From Enterococcus sp. HY326 (GTDB taxonomy: Bacteria; Bacillota; Bacilli; Lactobacillales; Enterococcaceae): 64,000 bases of DNA. Location: the NCBI RefSeq assembly GCF_026157065.1, contig NZ_JANLGQ010000009.1, positions 33,056-97,055 on the forward strand, in the 5' to 3' direction. This document shows, in pieces, positions 55,499 through 63,797 of this stretch (positions within the stretch are counted from its first letter, which is position 1; every line of letters begins with the position of its first letter). Both the position numbers and the translations under genes were made by a program. Under the pieces are notes generated by a model. The model saw only the letters and a list, made by a program, of their open reading frames with translations, was not told where the DNA came from and ran no database searches.

Positions 55499-57283
55499 CT
55501 AGTCAAAATTAGGCACATCCTTTTCAGATAAAGCTTCAAAGTTAGCTACTATGGATGCTTCTAATTCCTTTATTCTTTCTGCAATTACCTCAGAAGGCTC
55601 AGGAGCAGTATATTTGTAGAACAAGCGGGTAAATGGAATCTCGAAACCTATTCTATCTTTTTTTCTATCCATCCAAGCATCAGGATTAAAGGGCAAAACT
55701 TCTCTTTCAAAGTACTCTTGAATATCTTCTTTTAAAGGAATATCCTCAGTATCTCGCAAAGCTGGATCAACCACTACCTTATCTTTTTTAAGAACAAGTT
55801 CGCCATTTTCATCTTTCAAAGGACTTTCAACCGTTACTTTAGTAAAACCAAAATCATCATTATCAAATATTTTGGACTCAACTACTTTGTCATTTAAGTG
55901 ATAGATTTCATTTTGAAATTCACCATACGCTTTGACGATGATTTCACGACAAGGTTCTGAAATATCTACTCGCTTATTCCCAATATTTTTTCTTCGCTTT
56001 TCAAACATTTTCGATGCATCTACTAGCTGGATTTTCCCCTGCCGTTCTGCTGATTTATTCTTTGTTAAGATCCATACATAGGTTGAAATCCCCGTATTAT
56101 AAAATAAATCAGTTGGTAGTTGGATAATAGCTTCAACCCAATCATTTTCAATCGCATATTCTCTAATTGCACTTTCGCCACCACCTGCATTACCTGAAAA
56201 TAGAGCTGAGCCATTATGGACAATCGCCATACGACCAGTATCTTTTAATTTAGATAAACCATTTAATTGAAATAATAGTTGTCCATCGCTAATTTTTGGA
56301 AGTCCCGGACTAAAACGCCCTGCATCTCCTAATTCATGTTCTTTTTCGACAGCTGATTTCGCACTTTTCCAATCAATTCCAAAAGGCGGGTTAGAAATAC
56401 AATAATCAAAAGTGTAATTCGTAAATTTATCATCAGAGAGTGTGTTTCCCTTAGCCATATTATCTGGATTGCCTCCACGAATCATAGTGTCTGCCTTAGC
56501 TATTGCAAAAGTTTCTGGGTTTAATTCTTGACCAAATGTCCGTACTTCAGCACTTTCATTGAAATCATGAATCCGCTCAATCATTGCGGACAACATTTGA
56601 GAGGTTCCCATAGTTTGATCATAAACGGTTTTAACAACATCTTCACCAACTAGAGTTTCACTATCTTCCGCAAGCAATAAGTCAGTCATCAAATAAATGA
56701 CATCTCTACTAGTGAAATGCGCTCCTGCTTCTTCATTATAACTTTCGGAAAATTTCCGTACCAATTCTTCAAAAATATAACCCATATCCGTGCTGGTAAC
56801 TTTGTCTGGTCCAAGATAAGATTCCTTCTTATTAAACTCTTGAATAACATAAAATAATGCATCATTTTCAGCCATATTACTTATCTCTTGTTCGAATTTA
56901 AAGTTAGCTAAGATATCTTGCATATTCTCTGAAAAGCCATTTAAATAAGCCCGAAAGTTTACCTCTATATTTTCTGGATCAGCAATGAGTGTTTCAAATG
57001 TATAGAGACTTGTATTATAAAATGAGTATCCTGAAGCTTTTTCTAAAAATTTATTACGCATAGGGCCGTTTGTTCCAACATGTTTTTCAGAAGCTTTTAA
57101 TACCTCATCTCTTGTTGGCAATAAAGTATCGTGCAATCGCTTGATAACTGTCATGGGTAAAATAACTTTACCGTACTCATGAGGTTTATATAAGCCACGT
57201 AAAATATCCGCCACATTCCAAATCATATTGGCTTTTGTTTGAATAAATTGAGTTGTTTGTTCATTACGTTTCGATTCGTTCAT
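55499..57283 (-). CDS. hsdM: Type I restriction enzyme methylase subunit HsdM
   Basis: A 594-residue adenine methyltransferase. HsdM N-terminal helical domain (WNVADILRGLYKPHEYGKVI), AdoMet motif I in the variant form YDQTMGTSQML, and catalytic motif IV ISNPPFGIDW, intact. The AGGATG-like site precedes ATG at 57283, which overlaps the stop codon of the upstream gene by one base (TGATG). This is the active methylase of the operon, in contrast to the upstream methylase-like protein. Confidence 0.95.
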   Translation of the reverse strand: MNESKRNEQTTQFIQTKANMIWNVADILRGLYKPHEYGKVILPMTVIKRLHDTLLPTRDEVLKASEKHVGTNGPMRNKFLEKASGYSFYNTSLYTFETLIADPENIEVNFRAYLNGFSENMQDILANFKFEQEISNMAENDALFYVIQEFNKKESYLGPDKVTSTDMGYIFEELVRKFSESYNEEAGAHFTSRDVIYLMTDLLLAEDSETLVGEDVVKTVYDQTMGTSQMLSAMIERIHDFNESAEVRTFGQELNPETFAIAKADTMIRGGNPDNMAKGNTLSDDKFTNYTFDYCISNPPFGIDWKSAKSAVEKEHELGDAGRFSPGLPKISDGQLLFQLNGLSKLKDTGRMAIVHNGSALFSGNAGGGESAIREYAIENDWVEAIIQLPTDLFYNTGISTYVWILTKNKSAERQGKIQLVDASKMFEKRRKNIGNKRVDISEPCREIIVKAYGEFQNEIYHLNDKVVESKIFDNDDFGFTKVTVESPLKDENGELVLKKDKVVVDPALRDTEDIPLKEDIQEYFEREVLPFNPDAWMDRKKDRIGFEIPFTRLFYKYTAPEPSEVIAERIKELEASIVANFEALSEKDVPNFD

Positions 57284-59133
57284 CAATTTTCATCCTCTAT
57301 TCTTTTGTATAGTTTTAAAATGCCCATTTGACTATATAGTTCTTCTTTAAGTTTAATACTCTCTTTTTTTAAACAAGTGATTTCTTTGTTTATGCGGTCA
57401 TTTTCTGTTTTGTATAACCTAACCATGTTCTCTTGGTTACTCAAAGTAACTAGAGGAACCCTATAATCATGTAGTTCCCTGATAGGTAGTTGCCGGATTG
57501 TTGTACCCATCGACATACTTTTGAACTGAGCTTGACCAAGAGGACTTTCCATAAACAGTTTGATAAATTCCGGTAAATACTTTTCAACTACAAACTCTTT
57601 TACTCTGATCCTAACCAAATTAGAATTTATCATTACTTTATTGTAGTCTTCTTCGACAAAAGCAACTTTGTTCGTAGTACCTCGAACTGATAAAACAATA
57701 TCTCCTCTTTGAAGAATATAATTTTCCACTTTGGTTCCTTCTACTGCGTTAGCTCTTACTGCTCGATTGTAATCAATAACATCTCCTTTAATGTCAGAAA
57801 TTTTTAAAACTCGAAATTCACCATCCGACGCTTCATTCTTAGAGGTCATGTTAAAACCACGATCAATTTCAGCAATACTAGATAAAGAAATGGAGTTATC
57901 TTTGTTTAAAGAATCTAGATCTACATCATATGTAAAACCATCAATTTCGAATTTGGAACTAGATAGGTAATGCTCTACTGCCATGTTCTCGGGATTTATT
58001 CTATCAACGTCTACTATTTTAGAGAAACCATCAATTTCCGTGTAACTTTTATAAATTGAAACAATTTCATCAATTGTGTTCACGGTAAGTTTTTCAGCCA
58101 TTTTCTGATGAATTATTTCTTCTCTCGCTTTAATGAATAAAACCTTTTCTTGTCGTATCGGCTCTTTATTTCGATTAAAGATTAATACAACTAGAGGAAT
58201 AGCAGAATTTGCTAAAAGACGCTCTGGTAACGCAATGACTGCCTCAAAAAAATCATATCTAAGAATTTGTCGTCGAATTCTACTATCCGGTCCTGTACGG
58301 TACAGAGCTCCAGCTGGCACAACAACTACTGCCTTACCATTTTTAATATTAGAAGAACTAATTGCATTGCTGATAAATGCCCAATCTGCTGAGGATCTAC
58401 CAGGAGATCCAAACGGAAATTGACCATATCTATCCCTCGAAACTTCGTTATTTGTCATTCTTAAACCAAATGGAGGAACTGTCACAACTTTATCGAAAGT
58501 TTCTAATTTACCTCTTTTTAGATATCCTGGGTTAGTTAGTGTATTTCCAACAAAGATGGTTGAATTTTTAGCTTGAGAAATTTCTAAGATTATCTGTGCA
58601 ATTCCAGCAACTTCTGGTTGAATTTCTTGACCAACTACTATCTGATCTGGATTTCTTCTAATTACTTCTAATAGAGTTCCACCAAAACCTGCTGATGGGT
58701 CTAACACAGATTCATCTAATTGTATATCTGCTAATTTTACCAATAAATTATTAAGTGTAGCTGGTGTAACTGATTCAGCACCTTGTCGATCAGAAGACAA
58801 TACAGATAATACTTGTTCTACAAAACCGTCTTGCTTATATAAGTCGAATGCCACCTCTATAATTTCTTTGTATTCTTTGTCTGACAAATCATCAGTTACT
58901 TCTTTTAATTTTGTTCCTACCCCGACAATTATAGAATTGATTTTTTTCTCTCTTGTGATACTATCAAATCTTTTTAGGAGCTCTTCGCTCCCCATAAAAG
59001 GGATTAGCTTTTTTGATGCAGGATCCTCTTCAAAAATGAAGGCTATTATAAATAAAAATAACGCCAATCGGTACAAATCCATATATCCTCTCAATTTGTT
59101 CAATTCAGTCCACAGTTTGTTATTTTTCTCCAA
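57283..59133 (-). CDS. Methyltransferase-like protein fused to a specificity-like domain, altered motif IV
   Basis: A 616-residue protein starting with TTG at 59133, behind AGGAGG 7 bases upstream. The first about 140 residues are helical with a hydrophobic segment (YRLALFLFIIAFIF). An N6-adenine methyltransferase core follows: AdoMet motif I LDPSAGFGGTL (144-154). The catalytic motif IV, normally (N/D)PP(F/Y), reads VPPF at 219-222, so the Asn is Val. The coding bases are GTT CCT CCA TTT, clearly read. From about 400 a HsdS-like recognition domain follows (YILQRGDIVLSVRGT, FMESPLGQAQFKSMS) and a C-terminal coiled coil. It could be catalytically dead and act in target recognition. Confidence 0.75.
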   Translation of the reverse strand: MEKNNKLWTELNKLRGYMDLYRLALFLFIIAFIFEEDPASKKLIPFMGSEELLKRFDSITREKKINSIIVGVGTKLKEVTDDLSDKEYKEIIEVAFDLYKQDGFVEQVLSVLSSDRQGAESVTPATLNNLLVKLADIQLDESVLDPSAGFGGTLLEVIRRNPDQIVVGQEIQPEVAGIAQIILEISQAKNSTIFVGNTLTNPGYLKRGKLETFDKVVTVPPFGLRMTNNEVSRDRYGQFPFGSPGRSSADWAFISNAISSSNIKNGKAVVVVPAGALYRTGPDSRIRRQILRYDFFEAVIALPERLLANSAIPLVVLIFNRNKEPIRQEKVLFIKAREEIIHQKMAEKLTVNTIDEIVSIYKSYTEIDGFSKIVDVDRINPENMAVEHYLSSSKFEIDGFTYDVDLDSLNKDNSISLSSIAEIDRGFNMTSKNEASDGEFRVLKISDIKGDVIDYNRAVRANAVEGTKVENYILQRGDIVLSVRGTTNKVAFVEEDYNKVMINSNLVRIRVKEFVVEKYLPEFIKLFMESPLGQAQFKSMSMGTTIRQLPIRELHDYRVPLVTLSNQENMVRLYKTENDRINKEITCLKKESIKLKEELYSQMGILKLYKRIEDEN

Positions 59134-59204
59134 GACTTTTCCTCCTTATATTCTCTATTCCTGAAATAAGTATAATTCTACTCTTTTTAGTTTGTCTAAA
59201 AAAA

Positions 59205-59612
59205 TTAGCTCAATATGTCTTCTTGGAATTCCCACTCAGTTTCTTTCCTAAATTTTGTCGAGTGCAAGAGAGCATTCTCAAAATTCACTTTAGTAATTGC
59301 AAGTTGCCCATTCTTTTTCCGCAATTGTTGAAAAGTTGGAACTTCAAACTCATGATCAGCTAAGAATTGATACGGGCTAGTTGACTCTGAGAGACTGGTT
59401 GCTTTATGGGGCGTTGGCCCAATAAAAATGTCACAATATTTTTCAGTATTCAGTAACTGCGAAAAATCAAATTTATTTATTTCATTGTAAGAAACAAAAT
59501 TTATATCCTTTTTTAGTATACCATAAGTTCTAAGGACTGTTTCAATTGTTCGCGCTGACAGTTCACAATTTCCCAAAACTAAAATTTTTCCTGCATTATA
59601 GCTTAATCTCAT
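59205..59612 (-). CDS. Unrecognised 135-residue protein heading the RM operon
   Basis: The first gene of the operon, with AAAGGAGGG before the ATG and a strong promoter. N-terminal KILVLGNCELSARTIETVL looks like a Rossmann-type beta-alpha unit, and a second such unit ends DIFIGPTPHKA. The remaining 60 residues are mixed, ending ETEWEFQEDILS. No helix-turn-helix, zinc site or membrane segment is visible. I do not recognise the family. Its place ahead of an altered methylase suggests a regulator or accessory subunit of the system; that is inference. Confidence 0.6.
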   Translation of the reverse strand: MRLSYNAGKILVLGNCELSARTIETVLRTYGILKKDINFVSYNEINKFDFSQLLNTEKYCDIFIGPTPHKATSLSESTSPYQFLADHEFEVPTFQQLRKKNGQLAITKVNFENALLHSTKFRKETEWEFQEDILS

Positions 59613-59638
59613 GATATTCCCTCCTTTTCTTTGAATTT

Positions 59639-59667
59639 ACTATATCAAGTATTATCATATTTGTCAA
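59639..59667 (-). promoter_or_regulatory. Strong promoter of the type I RM operon
   Basis: Minus strand TTGACA, 17-base spacer, TATAGT, about 25 bases before the start codon of the 135-residue protein. The spacing and hexamers are close to the sigma-A consensus. Confidence 0.85.
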
Positions 59668-59681
59668 TAAGTATCTAAAAA

Positions 59682-59723
59682 CTTCTAACTAAGTATGTTT
59701 ATACTTAGTTAGAAGCCTTTAAC
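59682..59723. terminator. Bidirectional terminator between integrase and RM operon
   Basis: CTTCTAACTAAGTAT and its exact complement form a 15-bp stem with a GTTT loop. T-rich sequence follows on plus, and TTTTTAG follows on minus. It isolates the RM promoter from integrase transcription. Confidence 0.8.
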
Positions 59724-59816
59724 TTTTTTTTAATTTGAAAAGTGTTGTCACATCAGTATTCTTCTCGACAAGGTTGCATAATGTTATCAAAATTGGCTTA
59801 AAAAAATACTTCAATA

Positions 59817-59864
59817 ATTTACTTTCATGCCCTAAACTTCAACTTACAGGGCATAAAAGTAAAT
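59817..59864. repeat. 17-bp inverted repeat downstream of the first integrase
   Basis: ATTTACTTTCATGCCCT and AGGGCATAAAAGTAAAT (one mismatch, wobble-compatible) with a 14-base loop, 51 bases after the end of the minus-strand integrase gene. It may be a terminator or an integrase-binding region. No T-run follows directly on minus. Confidence 0.6.
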
Positions 59865-59915
59865 CATCTTTTAAAATTCGGACCATAAAGAAATCCATAT
59901 TCAAATAGTATAGTT

Positions 59916-61031
59916 TCAATACAACAAACCAATCCTATCCGCAATTTCTTGTTGTTTATTCGGATATAAATGCCCATAAACATCATAGGTTGTCTGAATT
60001 GAAGCGTGGCCTAGTCTTTCTTTTATTATATATGGTTCTTGGTTTTGCTCTACCAACAGCGCCGCATGGGAATGACGAAAATCATGGATTCGAATTCTTT
60101 TTAAGCTGCAATCTCTCTTTAAGATAGAATCATATTTCTTTCTGATACTATTTCCATCCATAATATGACACGGTGCATCTTCAAATAATCTTATGTCTAG
60201 GTCCGTTCTACCCGAAGCATAGTGACCCAGCATATCATTTTGATAATTTTTCCACTCTAATAACAGGTCACTTAATTGGGCATGAATGGAAATACTTCGT
60301 TTGCTGGCTGCAGTTTTGGGGGCACTAATCATTTCTTTTCCATGAATTTTAGTAACTGATTGAATCACGTATATCTGATTTTTTTCAAAATCAATGTCTT
60401 CCCAACTTAAGGCTAATATTTCACCCATCCTCATACCCGTAAAATATGCCAGATGAAAAAACAAGCGAAGAAGTTGTTCTTCCCCATTGAATAAAGCATC
60501 AAATTTTGAGAATTCATCAAATGTCCAAAAATTCATTTTCTCTTTTTCAACAGGTAACCGTTTAAGAAATGTACATGGATTTTGACGTAATACTTTCTTC
60601 CGCACAGCAATATCTAATATTTTTTTCAATAAAATTACAATCTTATTAATATAGTTATTCGATAACTTTTTCTTTAACAAGGAATTTCTAAAGCCAATAA
60701 TATCTTGGTCGTTAAGCTTGGAAATTTTTGCATGTTTAAAATAATTTTTCAAATGCACATCAAATACATATTGTTGAGAAACTACATGGCTTTCCTTTTT
60801 CCCACTCAGCTTATCTCCATACAGTAACAACTCATAGAAAAATTCAAAATCCATGCCTGCCTGTTCTTCCTCTTTAACAATCAACTCTCTGAGTCTGCTT
60901 TCCTCCTCTAGAGCAGTCTTCTTAGAATCAAAATTTTTCCGAACAATTCGTTTACGCTTTCCTGTTATCTGATTCTTTGTCGAGATATCAATTATCCATT
61001 TATTAGTCTTTTTGTCTCTTCTTACTGCCAT
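59916..61031 (-). CDS. int: Tyrosine site-specific integrase
   Basis: A 371-residue phage/ICE-type integrase. It has an N-terminal arm-binding region, a SAM-like core-binding domain (about 75-165) and a catalytic domain with Arg in TGMRMGEIL, HDFRHSHAAL, LGHASIQTTYD and the Tyr in YGHLYP. The AGGAGAATG region serves as ribosome site. It is a paralogue of the plus-strand integrase that starts 205 bases away; about half the residues agree by eye. No excisionase or replication genes are next to it. Confidence 0.95.
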   Translation of the reverse strand: MAVRRDKKTNKWIIDISTKNQITGKRKRIVRKNFDSKKTALEEESRLRELIVKEEEQAGMDFEFFYELLLYGDKLSGKKESHVVSQQYVFDVHLKNYFKHAKISKLNDQDIIGFRNSLLKKKLSNNYINKIVILLKKILDIAVRKKVLRQNPCTFLKRLPVEKEKMNFWTFDEFSKFDALFNGEEQLLRLFFHLAYFTGMRMGEILALSWEDIDFEKNQIYVIQSVTKIHGKEMISAPKTAASKRSISIHAQLSDLLLEWKNYQNDMLGHYASGRTDLDIRLFEDAPCHIMDGNSIRKKYDSILKRDCSLKRIRIHDFRHSHAALLVEQNQEPYIIKERLGHASIQTTYDVYGHLYPNKQQEIADRIGLLY

Positions 61032-61236
61032 CTTTCATTCTCCTCTTCTTTTTTGAGTTTTGCTTTCAAATTATCCTTACATATATACCAGCAAATTAGA
61101 CAAGGAAAAATGACACATAAATCCGAGAATTTAATTTTATTTTTATTTATATGTTCATCACATGAGTAAAAAAACTCCTATATAAATCTGTGATATATTT
61201 AGCTCTTTACTATTTAATGATTAGGAGAGTCGTACT
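61032..61236. other. Divergent promoter region of the integrase pair
   Basis: AT-rich. It holds two small nested inverted repeats, ATCACA (61157-61162)/TGTGAT (61189-61194) and GAGT/ACTC around an A-run, next to a -10-like TATATA. They may be operators. No attachment core can be proved. Confidence 0.4.
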
Positions 61237-62355
61237 ATGTCAGTTAGGAAAGCAAAGAATCATAAAAGTTGGATTGTTGATGTATCCAATGGCGTAAATG
61301 TAATTACTGGAAAAAGAGAGAGGATCGTTAGAACTGGATTTAATACGAAGAAAGCAGCCCTGGAAGCAGAAGAGAAGATTTATTTACACAAATTTAGTAC
61401 CACTCAAAACTTAAAAAGAATCTCAGTTGATTACTTATATGGTCTAATGAAGAAAGAGGATGTCAGAAATCAGCGCAAAGCCAGCTATATTAAGAGCCAG
61501 GACTACAATTATCATAAGCACATTCAACCATATTTCAAAGAATCTATTCTAGTTAAAGCTTCTTATGAAGATATCGAGTGCTTTCGTGAAAAATTAATTG
61601 CGAAGAAAATCTCAAACAATACGATTAATAAAATTATTTTGCTGCTCAAGAAAATACTTGATATTGCCGTAAGAAAAAAATTCATTTCTGAAAATCCTGT
61701 TAGTCAATTAAAGAAGCTCAAGGTTGTTAGTAAGAAAATGCAATTTTGGACCTATCATGAATTTATACAATTCAAGCAATTATTCCATTCAGACGAAGAA
61801 AACTTTTTACTGTTTTTCACAACAGCCTTTTATACAGGAATGCGTTCAGGTGAACTATTGGCATTGACATGGCAGGATATTGATTTTGAGCGAGCAGAAA
61901 TCACTATTAATAAGACATTGCTAAGACTTAATGGTCAGTTTATCGTCAATGAACCTAAGACGGTTTCTGGCAATCGGAAAATCGCTATTAATCACTTACT
62001 ATTAGAAGATTTAAAAATCTGGAAGCTTCATCAATCCTCTATCCTAAATAGTCTAGCGGAAGTCACTGCTGATAGTAATACACAAGTTTTTCAATGCAAA
62101 AATGTACTCCTATCAAAAGATCATATACGGAAAAAGTTTGAGACAGTTTTAAAACGAGATTCAACTATCAAGAAAATTCGCATCCATGATCTAAGACATT
62201 CACATGTAGCTATGTTAATTGAAAATAATACTCCACCCTATCTCATAAAAGAAAGACTAGGCCATGCTTCAATTAATACGATTTACGATTTTTACGGTCA
62301 TCTTTACCCGAATAGACAACTTGAGGCCGTGAAACATCTTGATGATTATTATTGA
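61237..62355 (+). CDS. int: Tyrosine site-specific integrase, second copy
   Basis: A 372-residue paralogue of the divergent integrase. It shares MSVRKAKNHKSWIVDVS-type N-terminus, the phrase NNTINKIILLLKKILDIAVRKK, Arg in TGMRSGELLAL, HDLRHSHVAM, LGHASINTIYDFYGHLYP with the Tyr. AGGAGAG lies at 61222. It ends 380 bases before the terminator of the tRNA array. An intact catalytic set implies it can be active. Confidence 0.95.
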   Translation: MSVRKAKNHKSWIVDVSNGVNVITGKRERIVRTGFNTKKAALEAEEKIYLHKFSTTQNLKRISVDYLYGLMKKEDVRNQRKASYIKSQDYNYHKHIQPYFKESILVKASYEDIECFREKLIAKKISNNTINKIILLLKKILDIAVRKKFISENPVSQLKKLKVVSKKMQFWTYHEFIQFKQLFHSDEENFLLFFTTAFYTGMRSGELLALTWQDIDFERAEITINKTLLRLNGQFIVNEPKTVSGNRKIAINHLLLEDLKIWKLHQSSILNSLAEVTADSNTQVFQCKNVLLSKDHIRKKFETVLKRDSTIKKIRIHDLRHSHVAMLIENNTPPYLIKERLGHASINTIYDFYGHLYPNRQLEAVKHLDDYY

Positions 62356-62730
62356 TGCAAACATGTTATTTAACAGTTTAATCTGTAGCAGTAGCTCAAA
62401 AGTAGTCCGAAATGTTTGATAGTCATTCTAAACTAAAAACAAGATTCTTAAATTCAGATGCGAAGCAAATTAGTGATAAATCAGCGATTATGTAAGTCAA
62501 ATACAAATTTTATATGCTTTTTTATTCTCATATAGAACTATCCGCATTATCCAGTACCATAAATTTAAATATAGATAAGATAGCTATTTGTGCATCCAAA
62601 AAAGGCTGATATAGCAAGCTTTTCTTCAACATATGTTTTTTTATAAATAGAAAATAAGCACGTGATTTTTGAATCTTTCCATAAAATATGCCAAAAAGTG
62701 GTAGTTTTCGAAGCTCTAATTGAGAAAAAC
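62356..62730. other. Gene-free stretch between integrase and tRNA array
   Basis: Short frames here (such as 62528-62734 minus) lack ribosome sites and look accidental. This is where an attachment junction would be expected, but I see no direct repeat I can prove. Confidence 0.4.
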
Positions 62731-62773
62731 GCAAAAAAATATAACAACGTTTCAGCTAGAAACGTTGTTATAT
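62731..62773 (-). terminator. Intrinsic terminator of the rRNA-tRNA operon
   Basis: A perfect 15-bp stem (ATATAACAACGTTTC and complement) with a 5-base loop, followed on minus by seven T. It ends the operon after tRNA-Leu. Confidence 0.92.
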
Positions 62774-62779
62774 CAAGGA

Positions 62780-62863
62780 TACCGGCGGCCGGGGTCGAAC
62801 CGGCACGCCCTCGCGGGCACTGGATTTTGAGTCCAGCGCGTCTGCCAATTCCGCCACGCCGGC
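62780..62863 (-). tRNA. tRNA-Leu(CAA)
   Basis: Class II tRNA with long variable arm; anticodon loop CTCAAAA between CTGGA/TCCAG. Discriminator A, CCA not encoded. Confidence 0.95.
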
Positions 62864-62884
62864 ATGTTATATAATTTTGCGAAA

Positions 62885-62955
<71 letters not shown>

Positions 62956-62982
62956 ATTATGCAATTTCCCTTATAAAAGGAA

Positions 62983-63054
62983 CTGGGGTAGCTGGATTCG
63001 AACCAACGCATGAGGGAGTCAAAGTCCCTTGCCTTACCGCTTGGCTATACCCCA
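62983..63054 (-). tRNA. tRNA-Gln(TTG)
   Basis: Anticodon loop CTTTGAC, acceptor TGGGGTA/TACCCCA, discriminator G. Confidence 0.95.
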
Positions 63055-63060
63055 ATAAGA

Positions 63061-63135
63061 GGGCGAACGATGGGAATCGAACCCACGAGTGCCGGAGCCA
63101 CAATCCGGTGCGTTAACCACTTCGCCACGATCGCC
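63061..63135 (-). tRNA. tRNA-His(GTG)
   Basis: Anticodon loop TTGTGGC. Discriminator C as expected. One T-T mismatch in the acceptor stem (GGCGATC/GTTCGCC). The base before position 1 is C, so the extra G would have to be added later or the processing differs. Confidence 0.93.
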
Positions 63136-63169
63136 GTAATACTATAAAAAACTAAACAAATAATAATGG

Positions 63170-63240
63170 CAGGGGTAGCAGGAATTGAACCCACACTAAC
63201 GGTTTTGGAGACCGCTGTTCTACCTTTAAACTATACCCCT
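63170..63240 (-). tRNA. tRNA-Trp(CCA)
   Basis: Anticodon loop CTCCAAA, acceptor AGGGGTA/TACCCCT, discriminator G. Confidence 0.95.
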
Positions 63241-63244
63241 ACAA

Positions 63245-63325
63245 TGGAGGAGAGTGGATTCGAACCACTGAACCCTAAGGAACGGATTTACAGTCCGTCG
63301 CGTTTAGCCACTTCGCTACTCCTCC
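63245..63325 (-). tRNA. tRNA-Tyr(GTA)
   Basis: Class II tRNA, anticodon loop CTGTAAA, acceptor GGAGGAG/CTCCTCC, discriminator A. Only 4 bases from tRNA-Trp. Confidence 0.95.
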
Positions 63326-63328
63326 AAA

Positions 63329-63401
63329 TGGCGCGGGACAGAATCGAACTGCCGACACATGGAGCTTCAATCCATTGCTCTACCAACTGAGCTACCGAGC
63401 C
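63329..63401 (-). tRNA. tRNA-Phe(GAA)
   Basis: Anticodon loop TTGAAGC, D-arm AGCTCAGTTGGTAGAGC, acceptor GGCTCGG with one mismatch to CCGCGCC, discriminator A. Confidence 0.95.
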
Positions 63402-63421
63402 AAAACTATTCAAAAGATAAA

Positions 63422-63495
63422 CGGTCTGGACGGGACTCGAACCCGCGACCTCCTGCGTGACAGGCAGGCATTCTAACCAGCTGAACTACCAAACC
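63422..63495 (-). tRNA. tRNA-Asp(GTC)
   Basis: Anticodon loop CTGTCAC, acceptor GGTTTGG/CCAGACC with one wobble, discriminator G. Confidence 0.95.
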
Positions 63496-63500
63496 GTAAA

Positions 63501-63573
63501 TGGAGGTTAACGGGATCGAACCGCTGACCCTCTGCTTGTAAGGCAGATGCTCTCCCAGCTGAGCTAAACCTCC
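63501..63573 (-). tRNA. tRNA-Val(TAC)
   Basis: Anticodon loop CTTACAA, acceptor GGAGGTT/AACCTCC, discriminator A. Confidence 0.95.
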
Positions 63574-63585
63574 AGTGTAAAGCAA

Positions 63586-63657
63586 TGACCCGTACGGGAA
63601 TCGAACCCGTGTTACCGCCGTGAAAGGGCGGTGTCTTAACCGCTTGACCAACGGGCC
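63586..63657 (-). tRNA. tRNA-Glu(TTC)
   Basis: Anticodon loop CTTTCAC, acceptor GGCCCGT/ACGGGTC with one wobble, discriminator A. Confidence 0.95.
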
Positions 63658-63667
63658 AGGAAATTAA

Positions 63668-63756
63668 CGGAGAGTAAGGGATTCGAACCCTTGAGACAGT
63701 GGTTACCGTCTACATGATTTCCAATCATGCTCCTTCGGCCTCTCGGACAACTCTCC
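63668..63756 (-). tRNA. tRNA-Ser(GGA)
   Basis: Class II tRNA with long variable arm, anticodon loop TTGGAAA, discriminator G. Confidence 0.95.
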
Positions 63757-63797
63757 AGAGAAAAAGAATCCTACTCAATTCATTAATTTGAAGCTAA

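Noticed and set aside
62528..62747. Short minus-strand frames before the tRNA array
   Set aside because: They overlap the rRNA-tRNA operon terminator and lack start signals.
47085..62773. Search for a CRISPR array or prophage in the island
   Set aside because: No regularly spaced repeats, cas genes, terminase, capsid or lysis genes are present; only integrases and restriction genes.
63166..63651. Open frames across the tRNA genes
   Set aside because: These are translations of tRNA sequence; the phrases GSIPL and GFESRP are the well-known false peptides of tRNA arms.
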